From Dasypus novemcinctus (lineage: Eukaryota; Chordata; Mammalia; Cingulata; Dasypodidae), in the NCBI RefSeq assembly GCF_030445035.2, contig NC_080673.1, forward strand, positions 158,778,216 to 158,842,215: a DNA stretch of 64,000 nucleotides. Direction: 5' to 3'. A program made the translations under genes and the position numbers. The notes beneath the pieces are model-generated. The model was given only the letters and a program-made list of their open reading frames with translations. It did not search any database and was not told where the DNA came from. Positions 34,901-44,595 of this stretch are shown here, one piece after another. Position 1 is the stretch's first letter, and every line of letters begins with the position of its first letter.

Positions 34901-35027
34901 GTGGTAACTTTATCTGGCTTTGTCATGAGATGATGTTGGCCTTGTAGAATGAATGAGGGAGTGTTCTATCTTCTCTAATTTGGGGGAAGAGTCTATACAG
35001 AATTAGAGTTAAGTCTGCTTAGAATTG
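31920..35027 (-). mobile_element. Large L1 fragment, antisense
   Basis: The plus strand runs through antisense L1 3' sequence and then ORF2: 'catccatgttgtcgcatgc' (32826-32844), 'ttcccttgatggctattgatg' (in part, 33236-33255), 'ccattgcctaatacaag' (33514-33530), 'ttgaacagtttcc'-type blocks. Minus-strand frames at 33842-34051 and 34290-34478 read as L1 ORF2, the latter including FADDKILY, the reverse-transcriptase catalytic segment. ORF2 is broken by many stops. A separate sense L1 tail lies inside at 32281-32682. The 5' part is missing where MaLR sequence begins. Confidence 0.85.
32281..32682 (+). mobile_element. L1 3'-end insertion, sense, within the antisense L1
   Basis: It carries 'atcaattgtaacaaatgcacc' (in part, 32534-32553), 'gatgttattaatagagg' (32567-32583) and a terminal AATAAA (32669-32674). 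This is the sense 3' end also seen in the UTR at 28.4-28.6 kb, while the surrounding L1 runs the other way and continues on both sides. The flanks 'acttcccattctc' and 'actttccaatccct' may be an eroded target duplication. Confidence 0.7.
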
Positions 35028-36090
35028 GGAAGAAAGCATCACCTTGATCATGTCTTGATTTGGACATTTTTTCTCATCCTCAAAATTGTAAGCTAATAAT
35101 TTCCCATTGTTAAAAATTCAACCCATTTTCTGGTATCTGCTTTCAGCAGCCTAGCAAACCTAAACAGATTTTTATACCAGAAGAGTGGGGATTGCTATTG
35201 CAAATTACCAAAAATGTAGAAAAAAGCTTTATAAATGGGTGTTGGGTAATGGGTAGGGGCTGGAAGAATTGTTAGGCATTTCTTAGAAAAGACCTAGATT
35301 GCTCTGAAGAAACTGTTGGTAGAAATATGTATGCTAAAGGTACTTCTGATGAGTCCTTAGACAGAAGTGATGAATGTGTTCTAACAAACTGGATGAAAGG
35401 TGGCCGTCATTTAAAATGGCAGACAATTTGGCAATATAGAGTCCTTATGTCAGATGGAAGGCAAAATTTGAAAATGATGAGTTTGTATATTTAGCTTAAA
35501 ATAAAATGGGATAGGATAGGATATGCTAATAAACAAACTCCTAGGCACAAAGAAACCCAATAATTGATGGTTTGAAAAATTCTGAGCTTCTGGAAAGTGA
35601 GTCCTCACAGAATAGTGCAACATGTGAGGGTTTTAACTGAACATGGAATCAGTCATCCATTTTAGTGCAAGTCAGGACTGGAAATTCAATCATCCAGAAA
35701 GGACCTGTAGAAAGTCCTATTGTCTGATTGTCTGGATCCCCATGTGACATGCAAAACCAAAAAGTGTTTTGTGAGATCTGTTTGGAGAGAACCACTGCTA
35801 GTCTGGACTAAAAGGGTCAGAAAAGGGACAGATTGAAGGAAAAGTGACTTCAAAGGCAAGACCATGGAATCTAAGATCGGACTGAAGACATCTGTTTGAA
35901 CTCAAAGAGCAGGCTCACACGTGTGTGTGGAGAAGTATGCCCTGGCCCTTAGAGACAGCAGACAAACTGTCCCATTGCTCAGGAAGATGGTTACTACACC
36001 AGTTTCCTTGGATGCTTGGGGGATTGTGAATAGTCTGGCCACCACCAAAATGTTTGATGACAGTGGAACCTAAAGCCTGGTGGTCATTCC
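35028..36090 (+). mobile_element. MaLR LTR 3' end plus internal region, sense
   Basis: A partial LTR (to about 35165, ending 'aacctaaacag') is followed by a degenerate primer site 'ttataccagaagagtggg' (35173-35190). Internal text follows and parallels 16.8-17.0 kb ('aaattaccaaaaatgtag', 35202-35219; 'gaagaaactgttggtag', 35306-35322). No coding frame remains. The 3' LTR is not present. Confidence 0.65.
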
Positions 36091-36144
36091 AAATATAAAT
36101 GCTGTAAATATAAATATAAATATAAAATCAATTATATGGATTGA

Positions 36145-36300
36145 GATAGTAAAGCATAGTGTTTAAAGGCATTACACTGGAGCCAGACTGACTGGGTTCA
36201 AATCTTGGTTCTGCTATGTACTAGCTGTGAGATCTTGGGAAAGTTACTTATCCTCTTTGAAAAAAATCCTTTCCTCAGAGGAATGTTGTATGAATTAAAG
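36145..36300 (+). repeat. MIR SINE, sense
   Basis: It shows 'gagccagactgactgggttc' (36180-36199), 'ttctgctatgtactagctg' (36208-36226) and 'cttgggaaagttacttatcc' (36234-36253), the MIR core in order. This is the best-preserved MIR in the window. Confidence 0.85.
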
Positions 36301-36539
36301 TTTAAAAAATATATAGAATATTAAGTATTATTTAGATGTTTACTATTACTATAGTATATAGGAAATTATTATAATAATATTACTATTTAGTATTAACAGT
36401 GATCATAACACAGTGGGAGATTATTTTTACTCAGAAACATCAAAACTTTTTCTAAATTAAGAAATATATGGTACTAATGGGTTTAAATAATAGTATCTCT
36501 ACATGAGAGGTAGCCCTTCTAAACTTGATTATACAGATT

Positions 36540-37575
36540 GTACTCATTCTCTTACCCTATTGTCCATATCTTCTCAGTCTTCATTTTCAGCTTACCCTGC
36601 TCTGGATAAATCAATGTAGGAGCATCTCAGGACTGGGTCTCTGGCCTCTTTATTCATCTGTCAACACACTACTTTCCCTAAGAGATTTCACCCAGTCCTG
36701 TGGATGAGATACGATCTATACTCCCAAGATGACTTCTCTCAGAAACTTGAGGACTCCTGCCTCTGTAAGCAGGTATTTATTTATTTACTATTTAATTTAA
36801 ATGTATTATTACATTTTAAATAGTATATTTAATATGTATTTTATACTTTATGTGGCCAAAACAGAATTCTCAATTCCAACACATCTGCCTTCTTCCAAAT
36901 TTGCTCCTTCTGTCTTCTAGTGCAGCAAACATCAATATTGATCCATTACTTAAGCTGCAAATAAAGGAGTTTACTTTGATTATTTATGTTCACTTGAAAA
37001 ATCCAATTAGCAGGTCTAGGCCATAAGACCAATGCATATAAAAAATCTGATGACGAATCTCCATCCCTCCACCCTATCCTAGTGTAAAACCCTATTGGTT
37101 GTCAACTTAATCCTGCTGAAATCAGAACTTACCCATTTAGGACACTGATCTCCCTGCTTTCATTTTTGTCCCTCTATAATTTGTTCCCAACAATTGCCAA
37201 ACCATCTAAAAGCTTTTCATCACATTTCAATCCAATCTTACTACTTGATTGGATGCTCTTACATCTCAGGCTTCATTTCATGCATTTTCCCATAGATAGA
37301 TAATACTCCAAGGTTGCTAATTTTCTTTTCACCGCATGTCTAACTTGTTCATACTAATGGCCTCCTTGTCTTCTCCACAATCCTTGGTCTAGTTGCTAGC
37401 TTCTTATCATTCAGATCTCAACATAAATGTCACCCTAACCATCCCATCTAGAGAAGCTAGCCAGTTACTCTCTTTCACATTACTTGAGATTATTTTTATT
37501 GCTTTTTTCTTTATTACTAATCACTATATGATCTTATCTTATGTTTAACATTCTTTTAAATTAAAATTATTAACA
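36540..37575 (+). mobile_element. L2 LINE fragment, sense
   Basis: Sense L2 landmarks occur in order: 'actgggtctctggcctct' (36632-36649), 'gatctccctgctttcat' (37147-37163), 'cttcatttcatgcattttcc' (37271-37290) and 'agatctcaacataaatgtcaccc' (in part, 37412-37434). The reverse-transcriptase frame is wholly decayed. The ERV-L provirus at 37587 inserted at or near its 3' end. Confidence 0.65.
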
Positions 37576-37586
37576 TGATTAATGAG

Positions 37587-38034
37587 TGTATTAGTCAGAG
37601 TTCTACAGGAGATACTTATAAAGAATCTACAGGAGATACTTGTAAAGAATATAAGATTCTCTCACATGACTATGGGGATACACAATTCCAGGTTCCTCAG
37701 GCAGGTTGCAAACCAGGGGCTCTGATGAATGTCCAATGAAGGTCCTTGATGAGTTTCCAGGAGACCTTGGCTGTACAAAGATGAGCTGGGAAATTCTCTC
37801 TGAATGCTGAAATCACTTTCCCTTTTAAGGCATTCAACTAATTGGACAAAACGTCACTCATTGCTGATGGCAATCCCTCTGGTTGATCATGGATATAATC
37901 AGCCATCTCTACAGTAAAGCACTGATAACTAAAGCCCATAAATGTCCTTGTGTTGCAGTTAACCCAGTGCTTGCTTGACCAAATAACTTGACACAATTAC
38001 CTGGCTGAATTGACACTTTAGCCTAACCATCACA
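37587..38034 (-). repeat. ERV-L 3' LTR (MLT2-like)
   Basis: On the minus strand it begins TGTGATGGTTAGGC and ends CTAATACA. Near its 3' end it carries a 24-base tandem duplication (about 37602-37650, 'ctacaggagatactt-taaagaat' twice) that the 5' LTR lacks. Confidence 0.9.
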
Positions 38035-38055
38035 GTCCACCCCTTGTCAACTTGG
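38035..38055 (-). other. ERV-L polypurine tract
   Basis: Minus strand reads AAGGGGTGGAC immediately upstream of the 3' LTR, the expected place for plus-strand DNA priming. Confidence 0.7.
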
Positions 38056-38399
38056 AAACCATATATATTACCTTAAACCATACTTAGTCTCTATGTGAAA
38101 ACAATAACAGACATGCATATATACAAATATCCACCTAACAATGTTCAAGTCTCCTGTGTACAAACAGAAACACATTAATATCCTACAGAATAGGATGCAA
38201 GTTCTTGGGTAATATTTACTCTTAAACTTAACATCCTTAAATATTATGATATGAAAACAATACAACTTGTCTTATGATGGAGAAAAGCTTGGGGAAGAAA
38301 ACAAAGATTCATTTTGTGTATATATACAATCATATTCATAACAAAAAAAGGAGGAAAGATTCATGACTATTACAGTCTTCATTTCTGTAACTCGTCTTA

Positions 38400-38645
38400 T
38401 GGCGCCGAAGTTCATATTTATCACTACCTTTTCCCAAGACACCCTAGAGGATCATCTGTATTCCAAGCAAACCCTTCTTTACTCCCATGGTGCAGATGCA
38501 GTCTTATTTTCCCTTGATAGTCAGGTTCAATCACCCCAGCCAGGACAGTAATTCCCTTTTTTGCCAGCTGATTCAGAGTTAAGAGGAGCCCAAAGTGGCC
38601 AGGTGACAATCTTAAATTCTAGTACAATGGAATCATTGTGTGTTC
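38400..38645 (-). pseudogene. ERV-L dUTPase remnant
   Basis: The minus-strand frame 38609-38424 contains PGHFGLLL...LAKKGITVLAG and GVIEPDYQGKI, which correspond to dUTPase motifs 2 and 3. A dUTPase at the C-terminus of pol is a known hallmark of ERV-L. Here the motif 3 Asp of the usual GVID is Glu. The enzyme would have lowered dUTP during reverse transcription. Confidence 0.85.
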
Positions 38646-38699
38646 CCTGGTGGCAGCACTCTCCTTTTGGGACTAAAACCTATAGACCAGCAGAGCTTT

Positions 38700-39450
38700 A
38701 GGTTGCAGGTACAGAAAGGAAAAATTTCCCTAGTGTGTCACTAGGGGTAATAGTGAGTGGTGTCACTCCCATTTCCACCCTTGACTCCTGGACCCAAGAA
38801 TCCTGGTTATGAGAAAAACAGCACCATAGAGTGGATGCTGATTTAGAGCATACACAGTCTCCTGGAGAACATTGCCCCAGCCCTGCAAGGTATTGCCACC
38901 TAGTTGGCACTATAATTGAGTCTTCAAAAGGCCATTCCACCATTCTATCTATCCAGCTTCTTCAAGATGATGGGGAACATGGTAAGACCAGTGAATTCAA
39001 TGGGTATGTTCCCATTCCCACACATCTTTTGCTATGAAATGGGTTCCTTGATCAGAATCAATGCTGTGTAGGATGCCATGGCAGTAGATAAGACATTTGG
39101 TAAGTCCATGGATCATAGTTTTGGAAGAAGCGTCATGTGCAGGAAATGCAAACCCATATCCAGGGTATATATCTATTTCATTTAAAACAAATTGCTGCCC
39201 ATTTCTTGGTGGAAATGGTCCAATGTAATAAACTTGTCACCAGGTAGCAGGTTAATCACCTTGGGGAATGGTGCCATAGCAGGGGCTGAGTGTGGGTCTC
39301 TGCTGCTGGCAGATTGGACACTCAGCAATGGCTATAACCAAGTCAGCTTTCTTTAGGGGAAGTCCATGTTGCTGGTCCCATGCACAACCTCCATTCCTAC
39401 CTCCATGGCCATGTTATTCATGAATCCATTGGGCAATGATAGGAATGGCT
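38700..39450 (-). pseudogene. ERV-L integrase remnant
   Basis: The zinc-binding region survives in part: a His-rich QWIHE stretch with an adjacent stop near 39420, then ECPICQQQRP near 39310. The catalytic core shows its first Asp in NEIDIYPGYGF (about 39175), the second in DSDQGTHF (about 39050), and the Glu in IEWWNG (about 38947) one codon after a stop. The C-terminal part extends to 38698 with ITPSDTLGKF. All three catalytic residues are visible but the frame is interrupted. Confidence 0.85.
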
Positions 39451-39689
39451 GGGGAAAAATGCCAAACATTAGCCACAGAGTGGGTTATCTTATCCACTTG
39501 ATTATTAAAATCTTCCTCCACTGAAGCCATTCTCTGGTGAGCATTCAAGAGGGACACAAATATTTTCCTGTTTTTTTGCCCATTCAGAAAAATCTATCGA
39601 CTTACTTCTTCCTGAGATCTCTTTGTCACCAATATTCAAGTTCCTTCCAAGTCCCTGACTATCCAGGCAAACCATTAGCAACAGCCCAC

Positions 39690-39920
39690 GAATCAGTGTA
39701 CAAATGTACCTCTAACCATTTTTTCTTCCAAGAAAAATGAGCAACCAGGTGCACTTCTTGAAGTTCTGCCCACTTGGAGGATTTGCCCCCACCACTGTCC
39801 TTCAGGGATGTCCCAGAAAAAGGCAGTGGTGCTGCAGCTTTTCACTTTTGGGTGGTACCTGCATATTGTGCAGAACCATCTGTAAACCAGGCTCAAGTTT
39901 TCTCTTCCTCAGTCATCTGA
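39690..39920 (-). pseudogene. ERV-L RNase H remnant
   Basis: Minus strand near 39895-39870 reads AWFTDGSAQYAG, the start of a retroviral RNase H with its first catalytic Asp (in TDGS). An in-frame stop lies just before it. The downstream frame continues to about 39693. Confidence 0.75.
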
Positions 39921-40759
39921 TTGTAAGGGACTCCCCAAGGGGCCAAACCTATGGGCTGGGAAAGAGAAGGTAACATGGCAGTGGTGTTGACCATGGGCAT
40001 TAGGGCTACTTTCTCATGTAACTTACTGGTGCCTTCAGGACCTGCTTGAGTGCTATCTCATATATACCACTTTCACTTTATTATGGAGTGCTGCTGTGCA
40101 CACCCAACTTTATGGTTTGGTGGGTCAGACAGTATCTAGCTCATGATAGGCAACTCAAGTCTCATGGTAATTGAATAGCCCATGGTTAAGCATTCAGTCT
40201 CTATTTAGGCCCAGTAGCAGTCCAAAAGCTGTTTCTCAAAAGGAGAGTCGTTATCTGCAGAGGATGGCAGGGATTTACTCCAAAACCCTAAGGATCTGTA
40301 TTATGATTCTCCTATAGGGGCCTGCCAAAGCCTCCAGATAACAACTCAGTTTGCCACCAAATCTTCCAGTATCATTATCATTGGATCTGCTAGATCATAT
40401 GGCCCAAGTAGTAGTGCAGCTTGCACAGCAGCCTGAACCTGTCCCAGAGCCTCTTTTTGTTCTGGTCCCTTTCAAAACAAGCAGCTTTTCTGGTCACTCA
40501 GTAAATGGGCCAGAGTAAGCCCCCCCAAATGAGGAATGTGTTGTCTCCAAAAATCTGAGAAGAGCAACTAAGTGTTGTGCTTCTTTTGTTAGAGGAAGAG
40601 CCAGATGCAACAGCTTATCCTTCACATTAGAAGGAATGTCTCAACATGTCTCCACACCACTGGACACCTAGAAATTTTACTGAGATGTAAGGCCCCTGTA
40701 TTTTTGCTGGATTTATCTCCCATCCTTTCTCATGCAAATGCCTTACCAATAAGTCTAGA

Positions 40760-41130
40760 GTCTGTGCTACTTCTTGCTCATTAGGTCCTAACAACATGAC
40801 ATCATCTATATAATGGACTAGTGTAATGTCTTGTGGGAGGGGGTGATGATCAAGTTCCCTGTGGACAATATTATGACATAGGGCTGGAGAGTTGATATAC
40901 CCCTGAGGCAGGACTGTGAAAGTATACTGCTGGCCTTGCCAATTGAAAGCAAACTGTTTCTGGTGGTCCTTACTAATGTCAATTGAGAAAAAACATCTGC
41001 CAGATCAACAGCTGCATACCAAGTGCCAGAGGATGTGTTGATTTGCTCAAGCAATGATACCACATCTAGGACAGCAGCTGCAATTGGAGTCACCACCTGG
41101 TTAAGTTTACGATAATCTGTCATCCTCTAA
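40760..41130 (-). pseudogene. ERV-L reverse transcriptase remnant
   Basis: The minus-strand frame from 41123 starts [10 protein letters not shown] and includes [11 protein letters not shown], polymerase motif A with its catalytic Asp. A frameshift follows. Motif C, YIDD, is intact in another frame at 40801-40812. The downstream connection domain continues to about 40100 with several stops. The enzyme would have copied genomic RNA into DNA; it is dead here. Confidence 0.9.
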
Positions 41131-41699
41131 GATCCATTTGTTCTCTTCACAGGCCAAATAGGAGAGTTAAACTGCCTATACTTTACTTTTACCAGACTGA
41201 GATCCAGTCATCCCCATAATGTTGAAGCATTCTAATTTCATTACAGCCTTCCCTACAGTAATATCTGGAATAAAAAGAAGAGCAACCACAGAGTTCTTCT
41301 GGGAAGATGGAGTTAATCTTACAAATTTATTCCTAACAGTCTTCTGGACATTCCTGGGGTGGATGGGCAGGTCTTAAATGGTAAATCCATTCTAACATTC
41401 CACTATATACCAGGGCAAATAAGCCATCTCTACTTCAGACATGCTAGGCTGTCCATATTTCAGTCAGCCACTGGAACAAACTGTTAAGAGTCCTTTCTAA
41501 CCCCATTGAGCTAGCATTGAATCCAGAATTTCTGCTTAGTGAGTCCATATCAATAAATTCAGCATGATCCAATTCTATATTCTTTCCACCATTATACCAT
41601 ACCCTTAGTATCCATTCCTACACATATTCCCTTGATTTCTGGCAATATAAATTGGAAAACTCATGCAGTTCTTTCAGAATATAGCATACTTCTTCACCT

Positions 41700-42650
41700 T
41701 TGGGGGCTGGTTGTGATTTTAGTCTAGTAATAGGTCTCCAAGAGAAGAGAGGTGGTAGGGGTGGGTAAGGAGAAGGATTAAAAATGTCTTGCAAGCTACT
41801 GACCTCAGGGCATTCCTTTGCATTTTCTTCTGGTGAGATAGGATTAATCTCTTCAGGCAGTGATTGGAAGGCAGATTCCCCAGGGCAGGATGGAGGTTGG
41901 GCAGTGCATGCTGGAGTTGGGCTGGTACCTGCCTCAGGGCTGGGAGGAGATCCAGACTCCCTGGGGCAGACCAGAGGACTCCCTGGGGCAGGCTGGAGGC
42001 TGGGTGATCCAAGATTGAAAAAGTGTGATCTCCACAGAGCAGGCCATCAAAGTTTATCTGGTAAAGTCCCAGCAGAATTTACAATGTCTCCACTAATATT
42101 ATCGTTATGGCATATGTCTCCTTCTTAATCCTTGGGGTTCCACTCCTTTCCAATCAATGCCATCACTTTAACCACATATACCCTGAGGAGTTAAGGTTAT
42201 AGTTTCCTTTGTAACTTGGCTACTCCTACAATGAGAGTCTGGGTTTAGGTCTTAGATAACTCAACCTAGGGAACAAAATTTTCTTTTAGAGCATACACAG
42301 AAACTTTCACATCATTCATGTGGCATTTAAGTTGCAAATTTGAAGACTTTAGCTCATCTCTTTTTTTGTAACTGTATCCAGAGTATCTAGGAGGAGCCAG
42401 CCAACATCAATATAACTTTTGACTCTGTTAAGGTGTTGAAAACACTGTTAAGGTCTTGAAAACACTCACCTAGATCCTTGTCTCTTATAAAGGTGAATAT
42501 AGGGGAATTCAGTGATGATATTTTGCATATCTCCATTGCCAGTTCATGTCATGGACTGTTAGTAGCCTCCTCATTATTGGAAAGGGAGTCATTAGTACCC
42601 TTGGGTCCAGTTAGAGTACAGAGCCAATTGGAAAACTCCCAGAACCACCT
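41700..42650 (-). pseudogene. ERV-L gag-like region, degraded
   Basis: By position, between primer site and pol, this is gag. The longest frame (41719-42012, minus) is Pro/Leu/Gln-rich with near-repeats of 'PAL/PGS' words and shows no preserved capsid motif. A 22-base tandem duplication ('ctgttaaggt-ttgaaaaca' twice) lies at about 42426-42468. Confidence 0.5.
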
Positions 42651-42675
42651 CAGACAGCCCATGAGATTCTATTCC

Positions 42676-42700
42676 TCAAGAACCACTCCTTCTACCAAGC
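42676..42700 (-). other. ERV-L primer-binding site, tRNA-Leu type
   Basis: Minus strand reads TTGGTAGAAGGAGTGG directly after the 5' LTR. It differs at three bases from the TTGGTACCAGGAGTGG of the 23.6 kb provirus. Confidence 0.6.
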
Positions 42701-43143
42701 AGTATTATTCAGTGTTCTCTAGGGAACAGAATCTAAAAAAGATATCTGTAAATAGTATGAGATTTTATAAGATTCTCTCATGTGACCATGGGGTTGCACA
42801 AGTCTAGGTTCTGGAGGCAGTTTGCAAACCAGTGGCCCCAGTGAAGTGAAGGACTTGATGAGTTTCTGGGAGACCTTAGCTGTACAAAGACGAGCTGGGA
42901 AATTCTCTCTGAATGCTGAAATCACTTCCCCTTTTAAGGCATTAAACTAATTGGACAAAATGTCACTCTTTGATGATGACAATCTCTCTGGTTGATCATA
43001 GATTTAATCAGCCATCTATGCAGTAAACTCACTGATGGCTAAAGCCCATAAATGTCCCTGTATTACAAGTAGCCCATGATTGCTTGACCAAAACACTTGG
43101 CATAATTCCTTGGCTGCGTTGACAAATTAGACTAATCAACACA
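42701..43143 (-). repeat. ERV-L 5' LTR (MLT2-like)
   Basis: It aligns with the 3' LTR over its whole length, for example the shared 'gagctgggaaattctctctg' (42890-42909) and 'ctaattggacaaaa' blocks. Its plus-strand left end is 'agtattattcagtgttctc', where the other LTR has 'tgtattagtcagagttc'. Confidence 0.88.
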
Positions 43144-43148
43144 ATGGG

Positions 43149-44057
43149 TGAATTTTCTTTTGAAAGTTGATACGGTTTGGTAAAAAGAATTAAATATTTG
43201 TGGCTTTCCCTGGAAATATTTTTTTAATTGCATGATAAAGGACAAATTTTTCCTTCCCTCTCCATTTATTGTCCACCTTTGTCTTCCAAATATTAGTGTA
43301 CATAGTGTTGGAGTGGAAAGATCCTCAAAGACCTTAGTTCATCTTCTCATTTTTCAGAGGAGGTAACCGTGAAATATAACTTGTTCAGTGTCAAAAGCCC
43401 TCATTTTCATTCATGCTTTCTAAGTCTAGTCCAGAGCTTTTTGTACTATGTATCATTTAATCAATAAACATCTGGTAATTTCAGATTTTCTATATTGCTA
43501 TTTAAACTGGAATATAAGTGGATATTATACATTATTTCAAAACTGAGCCTTTCTGATTTCCAAATCCACCCATCTGATTTCATGCTTTGCAGTTCATTGC
43601 TTCTTTAAATCTCCCATGGAGACTATTATTGCTGCATCATTCAGAATGCTGACTGCTGAAATGAAGGATTTCCATTATTCTGGAGTGTTTCAAAAATCAT
43701 GGAGAAAATTCACTGAAGCTTAAACTTTTCAAGCATGCTCAAAAGGTGTCTCATGTGAAATCCAAGATACAATGAGTTAGAAATATGGAATTGTGGCTGA
43801 AAACTAAGATAATATGATTATAATGACTTCTCAAATAAGGTTAATGTAAAATAATGACAAATTATAATTTTCCAAAGACACTTTTAAATCTTGAATGAAT
43901 GCTGAACTTTGAGTTGAATGTAATATTTCAAAGTCATATACCAGTAATTTAATTTTTAAGCTCTCATTTGTGGCATGCTTCTTTATTTATAAAGTCATGT
44001 ATGGTTTATCAAAACATCTGCTCTATATTTCACTTTCCCCATTGACCTTTTATAGGC
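43149..44057. other. Mostly unrecognised sequence with a MIR-like piece
   Basis: Around 43315-43450 'ctcatttttcagaggaggtaacc' (in part) and 'acttgttcagtgtcaaa' suggest an antisense MIR. The rest shows no gene or repeat ends. Confidence 0.45.
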
Positions 44058-44595
44058 CATAGCAGTTTTATATTACTGATGAATTCCAAATAGAAATATT
44101 GGAATATTTCTATTTTTCCTCTGGGCTTATGAGATTATATTGGATTCTTGTGTCAATAGGGCATTGAATACCCACCCCTTGGTGGTTGGGGACTCTCAGA
44201 TAAAAGGCATGGCAAAGGACAGAGTTGGAGGGTTTGTGATGTTGGAGTTTGATGCTGAGGCCTTACCTGGAGCCCCAGATGTAAGCTCACAGAGGACAGA
44301 GAAGCCAAACCCAGGAAAAGAGGTACCCTGAGCCTAGAAAGAAGCAAGCCCTGGAAAGGAAGGAAACTTGAACCCAGAAAGAAGCAAGACCTTGAAAGGG
44401 AGGAACCCAGGAATGCTGAGCCCTCACAGCCTCCCCAGCAATCTTGTTCTAACACATGAAAATAGACTTTGATGAAGGAAGTAACTTATGCCTATGGCCT
44501 GGTATCTGTAAACTCCTACCCCAAATAAATACCCTTTATGAAAACTAACCAATTTCTGGTATTTTGCACCAGCACCCCTTTGGCTAACTAATACA
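44058..44595 (+). mobile_element. Solo LTR of the 21.4-24.3 kb provirus family, sense
   Basis: From 'catagcagttttat' to 'ggctaactaataca' it matches the reverse complement of the LTRs at 21.4 and 23.6 kb. Shared words are 'ggcatggcaaaggacagag', 'gttggagtttgatgctgagg', 'aggaagtaacttatg', 'caatttctggtattttgc'. About 90 bases near the 5' side (around 44110-44150) are missing relative to them. AATAAA is present at about 44524. It is probably the result of recombination between two LTRs of one provirus. Confidence 0.85.

Larger units (their letters stand above)
37587..43143 (-). mobile_element. ERV-L endogenous retrovirus, nearly full length, antisense
   Basis: On the minus strand the order is 5' LTR (43143-42701), tRNA-Leu-type primer site, gag-like region, protease/reverse transcriptase, RNase H, integrase, dUTPase, purine tract and 3' LTR (38034-37587). 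The 5-base flanks atgag (37582-37586) and atggg (43144-43148) match at four positions and are the probable target duplication. At 5.56 kb it is somewhat shorter than a typical ERV-L, so there are deletions. There is no env, which ERV-L lacks. Frameshifts and stops in every domain show it cannot make functional protein. By eye the LTRs are about nine-tenths identical over their best 235 bases. Confidence 0.92.

Noticed and set aside
38314..39973. Plus-strand frames that could be a small gene cluster
   Set aside because: They are opposite-strand shadows of the ERV-L integrase and dUTPase region.
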